A stretch of DNA of 40,180 nt from positions 1-40,180 of IMG/VR virus record IMGVR_UViG_3300046529_000277; one strand, given 5' to 3'. The position numbers and the translations under genes were made by a program. Shown here one piece after another: positions 8,978 to 17,148 of this stretch. The stretch is from a virus. The notes beneath the pieces are model-generated. The model saw only the letters and a program-made list of their open reading frames with translations, did not search any database and had not been told where the DNA came from. Each line of letters begins with the position of its first letter. Position 1 is the stretch's first letter.

Positions 8978-9445
8978 CTAAATCCTTTGGTAGCAACTGA
9001 TTTCGACGGTGGACGTCGCGAGTTGCCCGCCGTGGTCGTCGTCCCACTCGACTTCGGTCGAGTCCGACACGGGCTTTGCTCGCAGAACCGCCCCGCCTAG
9101 GGACAGGTCAGAGCGGACGACAGCGACGATTGCGTTCACTAGGTCGGAAGTGCGGTTGTACGCGGCAGGGGCCGTATCGCCACCCCGGAAGACCTCGACC
9201 AGGACTTCAATCGTGTAGTTCTCTTCGAGCCAACCGGCCCCACCGTCGCCGACCATGGCGCTTACGGCGATCTGCCGGTGAACCTTGCCGACCGACACAA
9301 TGTCGTTCGGCTGATTCGGCCCCGGCTGGTCGTAACAGACGAGAAGGCTTGCCGACTTGTCTAGCTGGTCGAGGGGAAGGGCGAGGGTCAGCGCGTCGAA
9401 CAGCCACTTTCGCGCGGCCGGTGCGGAACTCTCGGGTATGTTCAC
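8978..9445 (-). CDS. Probable tail terminator protein
   Basis: 155 aa from GTG 9445, sharing its first base with the stop codon of the upstream connector gene (TAGTG). Size, position between connector and tube genes, and the pattern of an N-terminal helix (AARKWLFDALTLALP) followed by strands (NYTIEVLVEVFRGGDTA; LRAKPVSDSTEVEW) fit tail terminators, which cap the tube and join it to the head. A longer frame reaching 9805 overlaps the connector gene and is rejected. Confidence 0.65.
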   Translation of the reverse strand: MNIPESSAPAARKWLFDALTLALPLDQLDKSASLLVCYDQPGPNQPNDIVSVGKVHRQIAVSAMVGDGGAGWLEENYTIEVLVEVFRGGDTAPAAYNRTSDLVNAIVAVVRSDLSLGGAVLRAKPVSDSTEVEWDDDHGGQLATSTVEISCYQRI

Positions 9446-10329
9446 TAGGCGATTCCCGGGGGTCGACGGGTCGGGCCCCATAGCTGAATCACGCGGTTGG
9501 GCAGCGCGAAGCCGGTCGAGGCAGGCATGTCGGAACCGTCGAGGCCAGCACCGCCGAACTTCGGCCGTCCACCCTGTTGCGTCAACTGCCATAGGTGGCG
9601 GATCAGTTCGAGGCAGCCGAGGCGCACGTTCCACGGGACCGAAGCGCGTCCGGCGGAATAGACCACCTTGACGTTCTTCACTCCCCCGGCGAAGCACGCT
9701 GCATCGCCGCTGTAGGACCGGCGAGTGATGCCGCCCGACTGGTAGTCGACCGTGTATGCGAACTGGTCGACAGGGGCGTCTAGGGGCTGTTCTGTGAGCA
9801 CCCACGAAGACACCCCGTAGTACTCCGTGACCGACAGCACCTTAAGAATCGGCAGCCAATCGGGGACCACGGTCGGTACGCCACCGTTGAAGAACTCGGT
9901 GTGCGTCTCCGGAAGGAACGGGCCGCAGAAATCGCGGGCGAGGTCGGCAGCCGCGAGAATGAAGCCCTGAAGTTCGTCATTCTGCCTGTCGTCGTTGGCA
10001 GGGATGTTGAGATGTGCCTTCACCGAGGGAAGGTCGACAAGCTGTTCAATGCCTGCCGGTCGCACCTGAAACTGAGTCTCGCTGACCCACGCAACGCCGG
10101 TTCCGGTGGCAGACCATCGGACCAGCCACACGCCCGGGGTCGAGACGGCAGGCACAACGGCGCTGTACGCCCCGCTAACGGGCGCGGAGACCGACGGGGT
10201 ACTGAGAGACCCGGAAGGGTCTGTGACAGTCACCAGGACCGCCACAGACCCCGCCACGGGGTTCCCCTGGTCGTCCAGCGGAGAGGCAGTCAGCCCGACG
10301 TCTTGCCCCGTGTAGTAAATGAGCGACAC
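9445..10329 (-). CDS. Head-tail connector (gp6-like) with N-terminal Ig-like domain
   Basis: 294 aa from GTG 10329 with AGGAG 8 nt upstream. Residues 1-95 form a small beta-sandwich-like domain (QDVGLTASPLDDQGNPVAG ... VWLVRWSATGTGVAW). From about residue 100 the protein is a gp6-like adaptor: LVDLPSVKAHLNIP, then helices (DDRQNDELQGFILAAADLARDF), then a C-terminal helix (LGCLELIRHLWQLTQQGGRP). The adaptor ring docks under the portal. The fused N-terminal domain may be displayed at the neck. The adaptor part is confident; the Ig-like part is inference. Confidence 0.8.
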   Translation of the reverse strand: MSLIYYTGQDVGLTASPLDDQGNPVAGSVAVLVTVTDPSGSLSTPSVSAPVSGAYSAVVPAVSTPGVWLVRWSATGTGVAWVSETQFQVRPAGIEQLVDLPSVKAHLNIPANDDRQNDELQGFILAAADLARDFCGPFLPETHTEFFNGGVPTVVPDWLPILKVLSVTEYYGVSSWVLTEQPLDAPVDQFAYTVDYQSGGITRRSYSGDAACFAGGVKNVKVVYSAGRASVPWNVRLGCLELIRHLWQLTQQGGRPKFGGAGLDGSDMPASTGFALPNRVIQLWGPTRRPPGIA

Positions 10330-10352
10330 GGGCTTACTCCTCTCATGGGGAA

Positions 10353-10378
10353 GGGTCCTCCTCACGTGAGGAGGACCC
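10353..10378. repeat. Intergenic palindrome, copy 4 (26 bp)
   Basis: Perfect palindrome 14 nt after the capsid stop codon and upstream of the connector's own ribosome site. Confidence 0.95.
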
Positions 10379-10392
10379 CTACCGGCTCCGAC

Positions 10393-11721
10393 TTAGAAGG
10401 TCGGGGCGATCAGGCCGGTACCGGACACGATGCTGACGCTCTGCGGGTAACGCGCGGCCTGGAACGACGCGTAGTTGTACAGCCGGATGAACACCGAGAG
10501 GTTCTGAGCGAAGGTCTGCTGAAACGCCTCGGCCCGAACGGTGCCCTCCCACAGCATCAGATCGGCCATGCGGGCAACGATGATGATGTCTTCGGTGCCC
10601 GCACCGTTGGTCACGGTGATGCCCGGGTCCACGTAGACCGGAAGACCCTGCATCTCACCGACGTAGCCCTGAGAGGCGACCTCGCCCATGTTCGCGAGAG
10701 CGTTCATGGGGACCTGCGCACGCGGGGTGACGAGAGGCCGGTTCGAGCTGTCCGAAGCGGCGATCAGGTACGCCCACCGACGCGGGTGCATGATGATGAC
10801 GTCCGGGGGCAGGAACCGCGAGGTGTGCACGGCCTGAATCGCACCGGCGATCTTGCTGTACAGCAGCGACACGGTAGGCGAGGCGCTGACGTACGGGACA
10901 GCGTTGGTACCGGCAAGCTTGGTGATGCCGGTCAGGTTGCCAGCACCACCCGCAGCAGCGAGAACCTGTGCGTTCAGCGACACGGCGTAGGCGGACGCGA
11001 GGTCACCTAGGATCAGTTCGTCAACGTTCAGCGGCGACTGCTCCAGAAGCTGAAGGCTGATGGTCTGACCACCCGCGATGGTCACGACCGGGCTGGAAAT
11101 GCTGCCGGTCGTCAGGTCGGTCTGCTGAACCGCAGTGTTCTGCGAGGTCTGCTGAGCAACGGCAGTACCGGTGTTCACCTTCGGGATGTTCAGCGAGTCA
11201 GTGCCCGCCGGAAGATCGAAGGTCGGGGTCAGGTTCGCAGTGATGCGACCCGGGCGCGCGAGGCGAACGAACTCGTTCTCAAGCCACTGAGGCGGAACGA
11301 ACTCACCACCCGCACCGTTGGTCGTGGTCAGCGCGCGCTTCTCGGCCTCGGTGCGCATCCGGTCGTTGCGCTGTAGCCGCTCGACGGCCTCTCGGTCACC
11401 CTTGTTGCGGGCTAGGTGAAGATCCTTGAAGTAGGACCGCTCACCGGTACCGCGCCGGTACACCTCGGGCTCACTGGTCACGGTGATGCCGGACGCGTAG
11501 CGCTTCGCGACCTCGGAAGCCTTCTCGTCAGCGCGAATCTGAGTGTCTAGCTCCTCGATTCGGGCATCGAAGGCGCGAACCTCGGCCTCGACGGTGTCGA
11601 ACTCGGTCTTCTCGGCCTCGGACAGGCCCCGGGCCTCGCCCTTCGCCTTCTCTAGCATCGCGTCGAGCTTCCCGCGAGCCTCGGTGCGGTTGGCGATCAC
11701 GCCGTTAATGACGTCGCGCAT
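10393..11721 (-). CDS. Major capsid protein, HK97 fold with delta (scaffold) domain
   Basis: 442 aa from ATG 11721 (GGAG 9 nt upstream). Residues 1-100 are a charged coiled coil (ARGKLDAMLEKAKGEARGLS; EVRAFDARIEELDTQIRADE), the delta domain that scaffolds the procapsid and is removed by the protease encoded upstream. The rest has HK97 capsid features: NGAGGEFVPPQWLENEFV, the FLPPDVIIMHPRRWAYL segment, GLPVYVDPGI, and the C-terminal NLSVFIRLYNYASFQAARYP. Assignment is secure. Confidence 0.95.
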   Translation of the reverse strand: MRDVINGVIANRTEARGKLDAMLEKAKGEARGLSEAEKTEFDTVEAEVRAFDARIEELDTQIRADEKASEVAKRYASGITVTSEPEVYRRGTGERSYFKDLHLARNKGDREAVERLQRNDRMRTEAEKRALTTTNGAGGEFVPPQWLENEFVRLARPGRITANLTPTFDLPAGTDSLNIPKVNTGTAVAQQTSQNTAVQQTDLTTGSISSPVVTIAGGQTISLQLLEQSPLNVDELILGDLASAYAVSLNAQVLAAAGGAGNLTGITKLAGTNAVPYVSASPTVSLLYSKIAGAIQAVHTSRFLPPDVIIMHPRRWAYLIAASDSSNRPLVTPRAQVPMNALANMGEVASQGYVGEMQGLPVYVDPGITVTNGAGTEDIIIVARMADLMLWEGTVRAEAFQQTFAQNLSVFIRLYNYASFQAARYPQSVSIVSGTGLIAPTF

Positions 11722-11752
11722 GTGTGGCACTCCAGTTTTTAGGCATGGCGAA

Positions 11753-11776
11753 GGTCCTCCTCACGTGAGGAGGACC
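11753..11776. repeat. Intergenic palindrome, copy 5 (24 bp)
   Basis: Perfect palindrome 11 nt after the protease stop codon, in the protease-capsid gap. Confidence 0.95.
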
Positions 11777-11787
11777 CTTCAGGTGGG

Positions 11788-12504
11788 TTAGAGGTGCAGC
11801 GCTCGCAAGCGCGCTTCGTACAGCGACAGGTCGACCGGTTCGACCTCGGTAGCCTCTTCGCGGGCTTCGTCGAGGGATGCGAGGACAGCGCGAATGCGTT
11901 CCTCGTTCACCGGTCCGTCGCTGATCTCCCGGAGCACGCGAGCGAGGTCGGCGCTTCGGAGCGAGGTCAGTCCCGCAGTGTGCGGATTCGCCCCGTAGTT
12001 CACAAGGCTGACGTCACCCTTGTGAACGTCGACCTCGGTAATGTCGCGCTGCGACCAATCCGGCGACCACTCCTGAGCGTTCACCCGGAAGGCGAAGCTC
12101 ATTTCGTCGAGGTCGCCCCGCTGCATGGCGGATCGAAGCCCCTGAACCTGCGGGTTCGCCGGGTCTAGGTCGGCCTCGACGTGCAGACCGGTCGAGTCCT
12201 CGGCGAGGCGCATGGTTCCCGACTTCGTGCGGGCCAGCGTCATACCGTCGTGATTCAGCTTGAACGGCACGTCAGCACCGTTCGCAAGGGTCTTCGAGAA
12301 GGACCCTCGGCGGACGACTTCGGTGTAATCACCTAGCCAGTCCTGCATTTCGTACGGAGTCTCAGTCACCGACGCGTACCCGGTAAACCGGAGGGTGTTC
12401 CCTCCCGTACCGTCGTCGATGTCCCGCAGCTCGATACCCTCGAAGGGTCGGCTTCGGTTCTCGACCACGCCCAACTGAGCCGCGCGCACAGATAGTTCTG
12501 TCAC
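11788..12504 (-). CDS. Prohead protease, peptidase S78 family
   Basis: 238 aa from GTG 12504, overlapping the portal stop (GTGA). The core LRFTGYASVTETPYEMQDW is typical of S78 maturation proteases. The catalytic candidates are His in LNHDGMT (near residue 84) and Ser in DEMSFAFR (near 135), with an acidic residue following in DVHKGDVSLVNYGANP. It cleaves the capsid delta domain during head maturation. The gene order portal-protease-capsid supports this. Confidence 0.92.
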   Translation of the reverse strand: MTELSVRAAQLGVVENRSRPFEGIELRDIDDGTGGNTLRFTGYASVTETPYEMQDWLGDYTEVVRRGSFSKTLANGADVPFKLNHDGMTLARTKSGTMRLAEDSTGLHVEADLDPANPQVQGLRSAMQRGDLDEMSFAFRVNAQEWSPDWSQRDITEVDVHKGDVSLVNYGANPHTAGLTSLRSADLARVLREISDGPVNEERIRAVLASLDEAREEATEVEPVDLSLYEARLRALHL

Positions 12505-13757
12505 AGCACCGCCCCCAAATCGTCAGCCTTCGGCGCGGAAGGGGAAGCGGCTGCATCCTTCATGGGCTTCACGTTGCTGTTCAGCGGGGCAGCGATGTCG
12601 TCGCCACCCTCGACCGGGCCGAAGTTCTCAAGTGCCCTGATCTCGTTCTGAGTCAGGATGCCCGCCGCGCGTGCGGCGGAGTAGAAGGCCATACGCCCGG
12701 CAGCGTCGGTCCGTAGCAACGCGTCAACGTTGAACTTCGCGGCGAGCGGACGGGCCAGCATGGCGGACCACGCATCCTCGAACCGGCCTAGCCAGGAAGC
12801 GAGGGTGTAGGCAAGGAAGCCGATTCCCTGTTGCTCGATACCCGTTCCCCATGACGTGGTCTTGTCGACCTGTCCGAGCATGTGCGGCGGAACCCCGAAC
12901 AGCATTGCCAGGTCGAGGGTTTGAGCCGCGCGAGTGCCGAGGAACTGTGCATCTTCCGGCGTGACGGAAATTGGCTTCCATGTCGCGCCGCCGGACAGCA
13001 CGCCCACCGTGTGAGAGTTGCTGAGTCCGCCGTGCGAAGCCTGCATCGACTCTTTGAGCGTCCGGGCGCGTTCCTTGTCGAGGTCGCCAGGGACCTCGAT
13101 TAGGCCGGTCATGTGTGCGCCGGAGCCGAAGAACCGTGCTCCGAACTGCTCCGCAGCGAGGCCGAGGCCGATTGACTCTCGGGCGTACTGAATGACGCTG
13201 ATCCCGGTTGCTGCGCCCGGGTAGCTCATGCCCATGAGATGAACGATGCTGCTCGCTGGCACCGGTTCGCGGTCGACCGTGTAGACCCTGTTGCCTTCGT
13301 CGTCGAACTCACACCGGACGTTGTCCGGGTGGAGCACACGAAGCCGGGTCGGTCGACCCATGCGGTCCGAAGCCAGCACGGCACAGTACGCATTGCCTCT
13401 AAGCAGTAGCGAGACCATGAGCTGACCGAAGCCGGAACGTCGGCTGAGAAGCGCCGTGTTGGCACCCCCGCCGAACGGGTCGGAGATGATGGCGGGCGGT
13501 GGCTCGACGGTCTTCCGAACCTCGCCGTCCGACTTCACAGCGTCGAACGGGAGACCGGCGACAGCCTCACTGATGATGCGGACGGCCGCAGCGACGACCG
13601 TAAGGCGCATCGCGGTGTCTTCGGTGACGACGACACCGGAGTGCACGTTGCCAGCGAGTGAGCCGTTCGAGGGGATAGCCCATGGGTCACCAGCGCCCGA
13701 GACGAGCATCCCGCGCGAGGACTGAGCGGCGTTAGCTGCTCGGCTGAGTAGGCTCAT
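12501..13757 (-). CDS. Portal protein
   Basis: 418 aa, HK97-type portal forming the dodecameric DNA entry ring. Typical features are an N-terminal segment ending in AVRIISEAVAGLPFD, the LLLRGNAYCAVLASDRMGRP region, RVLHPDNVRCEFDDEGN, and the PPHMLGQVDKTTSWGTGIEQQGIGF motif near residue 290 that is conserved in this portal family. It overlaps the upstream membrane gene by 26 nt and the protease by 4 nt. Confidence 0.95.
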   Translation of the reverse strand: MSLLSRAANAAQSSRGMLVSGAGDPWAIPSNGSLAGNVHSGVVVTEDTAMRLTVVAAAVRIISEAVAGLPFDAVKSDGEVRKTVEPPPAIISDPFGGGANTALLSRRSGFGQLMVSLLLRGNAYCAVLASDRMGRPTRLRVLHPDNVRCEFDDEGNRVYTVDREPVPASSIVHLMGMSYPGAATGISVIQYARESIGLGLAAEQFGARFFGSGAHMTGLIEVPGDLDKERARTLKESMQASHGGLSNSHTVGVLSGGATWKPISVTPEDAQFLGTRAAQTLDLAMLFGVPPHMLGQVDKTTSWGTGIEQQGIGFLAYTLASWLGRFEDAWSAMLARPLAAKFNVDALLRTDAAGRMAFYSAARAAGILTQNEIRALENFGPVEGGDDIAAPLNSNVKPMKDAAASPSAPKADDLGAVL

Positions 13758-13926
13758 CCGCGCTCACCACCAGCCCAACTAGCAAGAGGGCAACGCCAGT
13801 CAGGGCGAGGCCGAGGGTTGTCCCCCAGTGCCACCCGGAGCCGACCAGGAAGCCGAGACCGGCTAGGTCGGTCACTGCGCCGAAACGGCGACCGGTGACG
13901 AGAGGCTTAAGGCGCTTGAGAATCAC
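13732..13926 (-). CDS. Small membrane protein between terminase and portal
   Basis: 64 aa from GTG 13926, 10 nt after the terminase stop, with AAGGGA upstream; a longer frame to 13977 would overlap the terminase. Basic N-terminus (ILKRLKPLVTGRRF), then two hydrophobic segments (AVTDLAGLGFLVGSGWHW and TTLGLALTGVALLLVGLVV). Function unknown; small membrane proteins at this position occur in other actinophages. Confidence 0.65.
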   Translation of the reverse strand: MILKRLKPLVTGRRFGAVTDLAGLGFLVGSGWHWGTTLGLALTGVALLLVGLVVSADEPTQPSS

Positions 13927-13936
13927 GTGATGTCCC

Positions 13937-15460
13937 TTATAGGTCGGCCCAACTGAAGAACTGTGGTTCAGGCTCACGTTCGGGCTCGACGCACGCGCGT
14001 TCCATGGCCATTACGGCACTGACGGCGAGGTCGATCTTCCGAGGCGATCCCTTGGCATCCTTGGACAGCCGAGAACCCCGACTGTCGGTTCGGATAACAC
14101 AGTTGGAGAGGTGCCGTGCTAGTCGGGGGTCACCGGAGTGCGACACGGTCTTATTCATTACGGCTTCGTAGAACCGCTGTGTCGCTGGCACCATGCGGGC
14201 GGGCGACTGAGGGAACTCGACGACCGGCAAGCCTTCGTCTTCGAGGATTTGATACGTCCTCGCCCACCGGTACGGGTCGCAAACGATTTCGCGAACCTGC
14301 CACTTGCGACATGCGGCGCGAATCTCGGCCTCGACGTCGACAATGGGCACCGACCAGTCTTGACCGTTCTCGCGAGGCTTCTCCCAAGCGGCGACGACGT
14401 CGATAAAGGGCATGTCCTCCTCGCCCTGCGGGCAGGAGACGACGACCAGCGCTGTCGAGTCGTTGTTGAACGAGCCGTCGAACCCTAGGACCACTTCGGT
14501 CCCGTCGGGTATCTCGCGCTCGACCTCGGTAGCCGTGCACGCGTCCCACGCCCCGCCCGGCAGCCACGTGGTAGCCGTGCTGACGAACTGATTCAGGCGC
14601 TTCGTGCGGTACTCGTTCTCAGGCGTGCGGAGCACAGCCGACGAGAAGTCGTCAGCGGAGACAATGTCCCCGTAACCGGGGTTCGCTGCCTCCCACACGG
14701 CCGGGTCGGTGTGGTCCGCCCCCTCAGGGGCTTGCCACCACTCAAAGTAGAAGGACGGGTCGACTAGCTCACCCTTGGCAAGCTGAATCCCGTACTGATA
14801 CATCCCGTAACACAAGCTGTCCGCACCGGAGTTGTCCGTCTTGACCCCGGCAGTCGTGATGCCGACTAGAAGCGGCTCGACACGGGCACCCGTGGCAAGC
14901 GCCATGACGTCCCACAGTTCCCGCGAGGGCTGAGCGTGGACTTCGTCGAACAGCACTAGGTGAGGGTTCAGACCCTCCTTCGTGAACGCCTCGGCGGACA
15001 GCACGCGGTACACGCTGCCGGTCGCCGGTAGCTCGATTGCGTCCCGGTAGCACTTGAACAGGCCGGAGAATTGTGGCTCTAGCTCGACCATCTTCTTAGC
15101 CGTGCCGAAGACGATTCGGGCCTGTTCCTTGTCGGCAGCACAACTGAAGACCTCGCCACCCTTGGGGCCGAACGCGAGGCCGTACAGCGCCACTCCAGCG
15201 CCGAGGGCCGACTTCCCGTTCTTACGCGGGATGCCGATAAGCGCCTGTCGGTGCTTCAATCGGCCGTTGTCGGGCCTCCGGGCGAGGAGGCGGGAAATCA
15301 TCGTTGTCTGCCACGGGCGCATGACCATTGGCTCACCAGCGGAACCGCCGACAGAGTCTTTCGTCACCCGGAGAAACTGAGTGAAGTTCCCGAAGTCGTC
15401 GCCGTCGCCCCCTCGGGCTTCAGCAGCGCTTACCGGCGAGAGGTACAACGGCGAAGCCAT
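13937..15460 (-). CDS. terL: Terminase large subunit
   Basis: 507 aa, the packaging motor ATPase and nuclease. Walker A is GIPRKNGKS (near residue 76), Walker B is LVLFDEVHA (near 168), followed by a coupling motif (ATGARVEPLLVGITTAG). The C-terminal RNase H-like nuclease starts at VVLGFDGSFNNDSTALVV (near 325, first acidic residue) and continues at VCDPYRWARTYQ (near 395). The N-terminus (ASPLYLSPVSAAEARGGDGD) and fold are those of cos-type actinophage large terminases. It acts with the small subunit at 15750-16217 and the portal. Confidence 0.95.
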   Translation of the reverse strand: MASPLYLSPVSAAEARGGDGDDFGNFTQFLRVTKDSVGGSAGEPMVMRPWQTTMISRLLARRPDNGRLKHRQALIGIPRKNGKSALGAGVALYGLAFGPKGGEVFSCAADKEQARIVFGTAKKMVELEPQFSGLFKCYRDAIELPATGSVYRVLSAEAFTKEGLNPHLVLFDEVHAQPSRELWDVMALATGARVEPLLVGITTAGVKTDNSGADSLCYGMYQYGIQLAKGELVDPSFYFEWWQAPEGADHTDPAVWEAANPGYGDIVSADDFSSAVLRTPENEYRTKRLNQFVSTATTWLPGGAWDACTATEVEREIPDGTEVVLGFDGSFNNDSTALVVVSCPQGEEDMPFIDVVAAWEKPRENGQDWSVPIVDVEAEIRAACRKWQVREIVCDPYRWARTYQILEDEGLPVVEFPQSPARMVPATQRFYEAVMNKTVSHSGDPRLARHLSNCVIRTDSRGSRLSKDAKGSPRKIDLAVSAVMAMERACVEPEREPEPQFFSWADL

Positions 15461-15477
15461 GGCACCTCACAGCGGCG

Positions 15478-15747
15478 TTAGGACGGGAATGCGGGCGGTG
15501 TGGCAGTCAGGTCCGGAACCACGGGCGTGAGCACGGTGCGCGTTCGCTGAATGAAGATCTGAAGCTGAGGCTGAAGTTCCGCCGGGAACGCTGCCTTGAA
15601 GTTCTCGACCAGCGCGATAGCTAGTTCGTCGGTCAGCTCAGGGAATGCGATATCCGGACAGTTGACCATGAGCGAGGCAAGCCCGCCGTTGTTGCTGTAG
15701 AACGAACAGTTGATATTCCAGCTCTGGTAATCGTTCTGGTCCGACAC
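15478..15747 (-). CDS. Unknown 89-aa protein between terminase genes
   Basis: GTG 15747 with GGGAG upstream, 2 nt after the small-terminase stop. The sequence (SWNINCSFYSNNGGLASLMV ... LPQLQIF) suggests a mixed alpha/beta protein without recognisable motif. Genes inserted between the two terminase subunits are usually small accessory or morphogenesis proteins. Unassigned. Confidence 0.6.
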   Translation of the reverse strand: MSDQNDYQSWNINCSFYSNNGGLASLMVNCPDIAFPELTDELAIALVENFKAAFPAELQPQLQIFIQRTRTVLTPVVPDLTATPPAFPS

Positions 15748-15749
15748 GC

Positions 15750-16217
15750 TTACTCCCTTTTGGAACGCTTGCTCAGCATTTCCTCGAATGCGTTCTTCGC
15801 CTTCACCTCGGCGAGACCCATTCGGGTTCGGTCGGCGGGCGTGTATCCGAGAGACGCTAGGACGGAATGAAGCTGTTTCCGGCTAGTGGCGAGTGCGCCG
15901 ACCAGCGGGTTAATGACCGGGTATCCCTTTTCGGTCATGTGCAGTCGACCAGTGGCCTCGATATCGGCCGCCATCTCTGCGCACTCGTCGACCAGACGGG
16001 CCGCAAGCTCGACCGTTGGACGGTCGGTGTCGGCTAGCCATGGCGTCGAGGCGACCACGCTGCGAATGAAGTCGATACCGGCGGTACCGAGGTCAGCAGG
16101 TGGGGCGAACGGGAGCGGCGAAAGTGAGATTACTTCGGTGACTGCCGGAAGCTCACGCTTACCCGGGTTACCGAGCTTTCGCTTCTGCTCATTGGGCTTA
16201 GGGGGTGGTCCGGGCAC
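15750..16217 (-). CDS. terS: Terminase small subunit, P27 family
   Basis: 155 aa from GTG 16217 with GGAGGGGG 8 nt upstream. The basic N-terminus PGPPPKPNEQKRKLGNPGKR and the following LAARLVDECAEMAADIEATG, NPLVGALATSRKQLHSVLASLG and RTRMGLAEVKAKNAFEEML are classic P27-type features. It recognises the packaging start on DNA and loads the large subunit. It lies just downstream of an HNH gene, a pairing typical of cos phages. Confidence 0.92.
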   Translation of the reverse strand: MPGPPPKPNEQKRKLGNPGKRELPAVTEVISLSPLPFAPPADLGTAGIDFIRSVVASTPWLADTDRPTVELAARLVDECAEMAADIEATGRLHMTEKGYPVINPLVGALATSRKQLHSVLASLGYTPADRTRMGLAEVKAKNAFEEMLSKRSKRE

Positions 16218-16410
16218 GCCAAAACCCCCTCCTAAGTCGTTTTATGCGCTCCGGAGGGCCATACCCCCCGCCTCCTAACCTGCGGCGATGTGTCGGGCCA
16301 TGGGGGCAGGGTCCGGAAGGTTCATGCGCCTAATGAATAAACCGCCCCCGGGGTCGCATACATATGCATGGAGCAGGCAGCCTGCCAGCGAGGCAATGCG
16401 CATAGCGAAC
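16218..16410. other. Gene-free gap next to terminase; candidate cos region
   Basis: 193 bp with no plausible gene, between the HNH gene and the small terminase. It holds a C-rich tract near 16222-16230 and another near 16266-16275, a CCCCCGGGG palindrome near 16347-16355, the short dyad GCAGGC-A-GCCTGC near 16374-16386, and an alternating CATACATATGCATG stretch. HNH-TerS intervals often carry cos in related phages; the exact nick sites cannot be read from sequence. Confidence 0.4.
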
Positions 16411-16432
16411 GTCCTCCTCACGTGAGGAGGAC
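16411..16432. repeat. Intergenic palindrome, copy 6 (22 bp)
   Basis: Perfect palindrome directly abutting the HNH stop codon (TAG at 16433-16435); outermost G:C pair lost relative to the 24-bp form. Confidence 0.95.
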
Positions 16433-16783
16433 CTAGCCCACGTTGTGGCGCTTGCGACCGTTGCAGCCTCGGCAGAGAACCTGAAGGTTCTCGTCATCAT
16501 CCGTCCCACCAACAGCCTTAGGGATGATGTGGTCAACGGTGAGATCGCTTGCCGGATGCGGTGGCACAAGGTATCCGCCGCACAGCTCACCGTGCACAGC
16601 TCGGTGTCTGTTGAGTACTACTACAGCCTGTTGCTGCCACTTGTACCCATAGCCACGATTAGTAGCGCTGCCACGGTACGCATTCACTCTGCGTCCATAG
16701 GCAGCGCCGCATATATCACAGCGCGAAGCATTGGTGGTCAGCCTCGAACAGTCGAGGCATGGTCTCTTGGGCACTACTGCCAT
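16433..16783 (-). CDS. HNH endonuclease
   Basis: 116 aa; its ATG overlaps the upstream stop by 10 nt. Two Cys pairs in the N-terminal half (CLDCS and CDICG) form a zinc knuckle. The HNH core is TVDHIIPKAVGGTDDDENLQ followed by CRGCNGRK: DH, Asn and the final CxxC are all present. HNH proteins beside terminases are required for cos cleavage in HK97-type phages, so a packaging role is likely rather than homing. Confidence 0.9.
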   Translation of the reverse strand: MAVVPKRPCLDCSRLTTNASRCDICGAAYGRRVNAYRGSATNRGYGYKWQQQAVVVLNRHRAVHGELCGGYLVPPHPASDLTVDHIIPKAVGGTDDDENLQVLCRGCNGRKRHNVG

Positions 16784-17148
16784 CCTGTGGGCATAACCCT
16801 GTCGGGGCTACTGCCGTCGGACTCGCTTTCATCATTGCTAGGCAATGGCTCAGGTGAGCAGTCACAGTTAGGCAGCGTTGCCACATTCGGCGCTGTACAG
16901 CCTGACGCGTGTATATGGGCCGCAAGTTCTAGGGTGAGACTATGGGCAACACACGCGTACACCGCCATTACGGTATCCGGTGCCGAAGGCATATCGGAGA
17001 ACGTAGGCGGGTTATCAGGGTCGGACAGAAGGGTGATGTCGTCACGCCGACTAGTCTCGCTAGCAATCGCGCTAGCAAGCTCGACAGCCGTAGGGCGACG
17101 TACCCAATGGACAACGGCCTCAGAAGGGCAAGCCTGACAGTGCGGCAT
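16774..17148 (-). CDS. Unknown Cys-containing 124-aa protein
   Basis: ATG 17148 lies directly after the stop of the amidase-like gene (TGA-ATG), so the two are coupled, and its own end overlaps the HNH gene. It has an N-terminal CQAC pair and later ACVAHS and CTAPNVATLPNCDC, enough Cys/His for zinc binding. The C-terminus is acidic and Ser-rich (PSNDESESDGSSPD). No family recognised. Confidence 0.6.
   Translation of the reverse strand: MPHCQACPSEAVVHWVRRPTAVELASAIASETSRRDDITLLSDPDNPPTFSDMPSAPDTVMAVYACVAHSLTLELAAHIHASGCTAPNVATLPNCDCSPEPLPSNDESESDGSSPDRVMPTGWQ

Noticed and set aside
13922-13931. ATCACGTGAT as a fifteenth palindrome copy
   Set aside because: Only 10 bp, lacks the TCCTCC arms, and overlaps a start codon; chance match.
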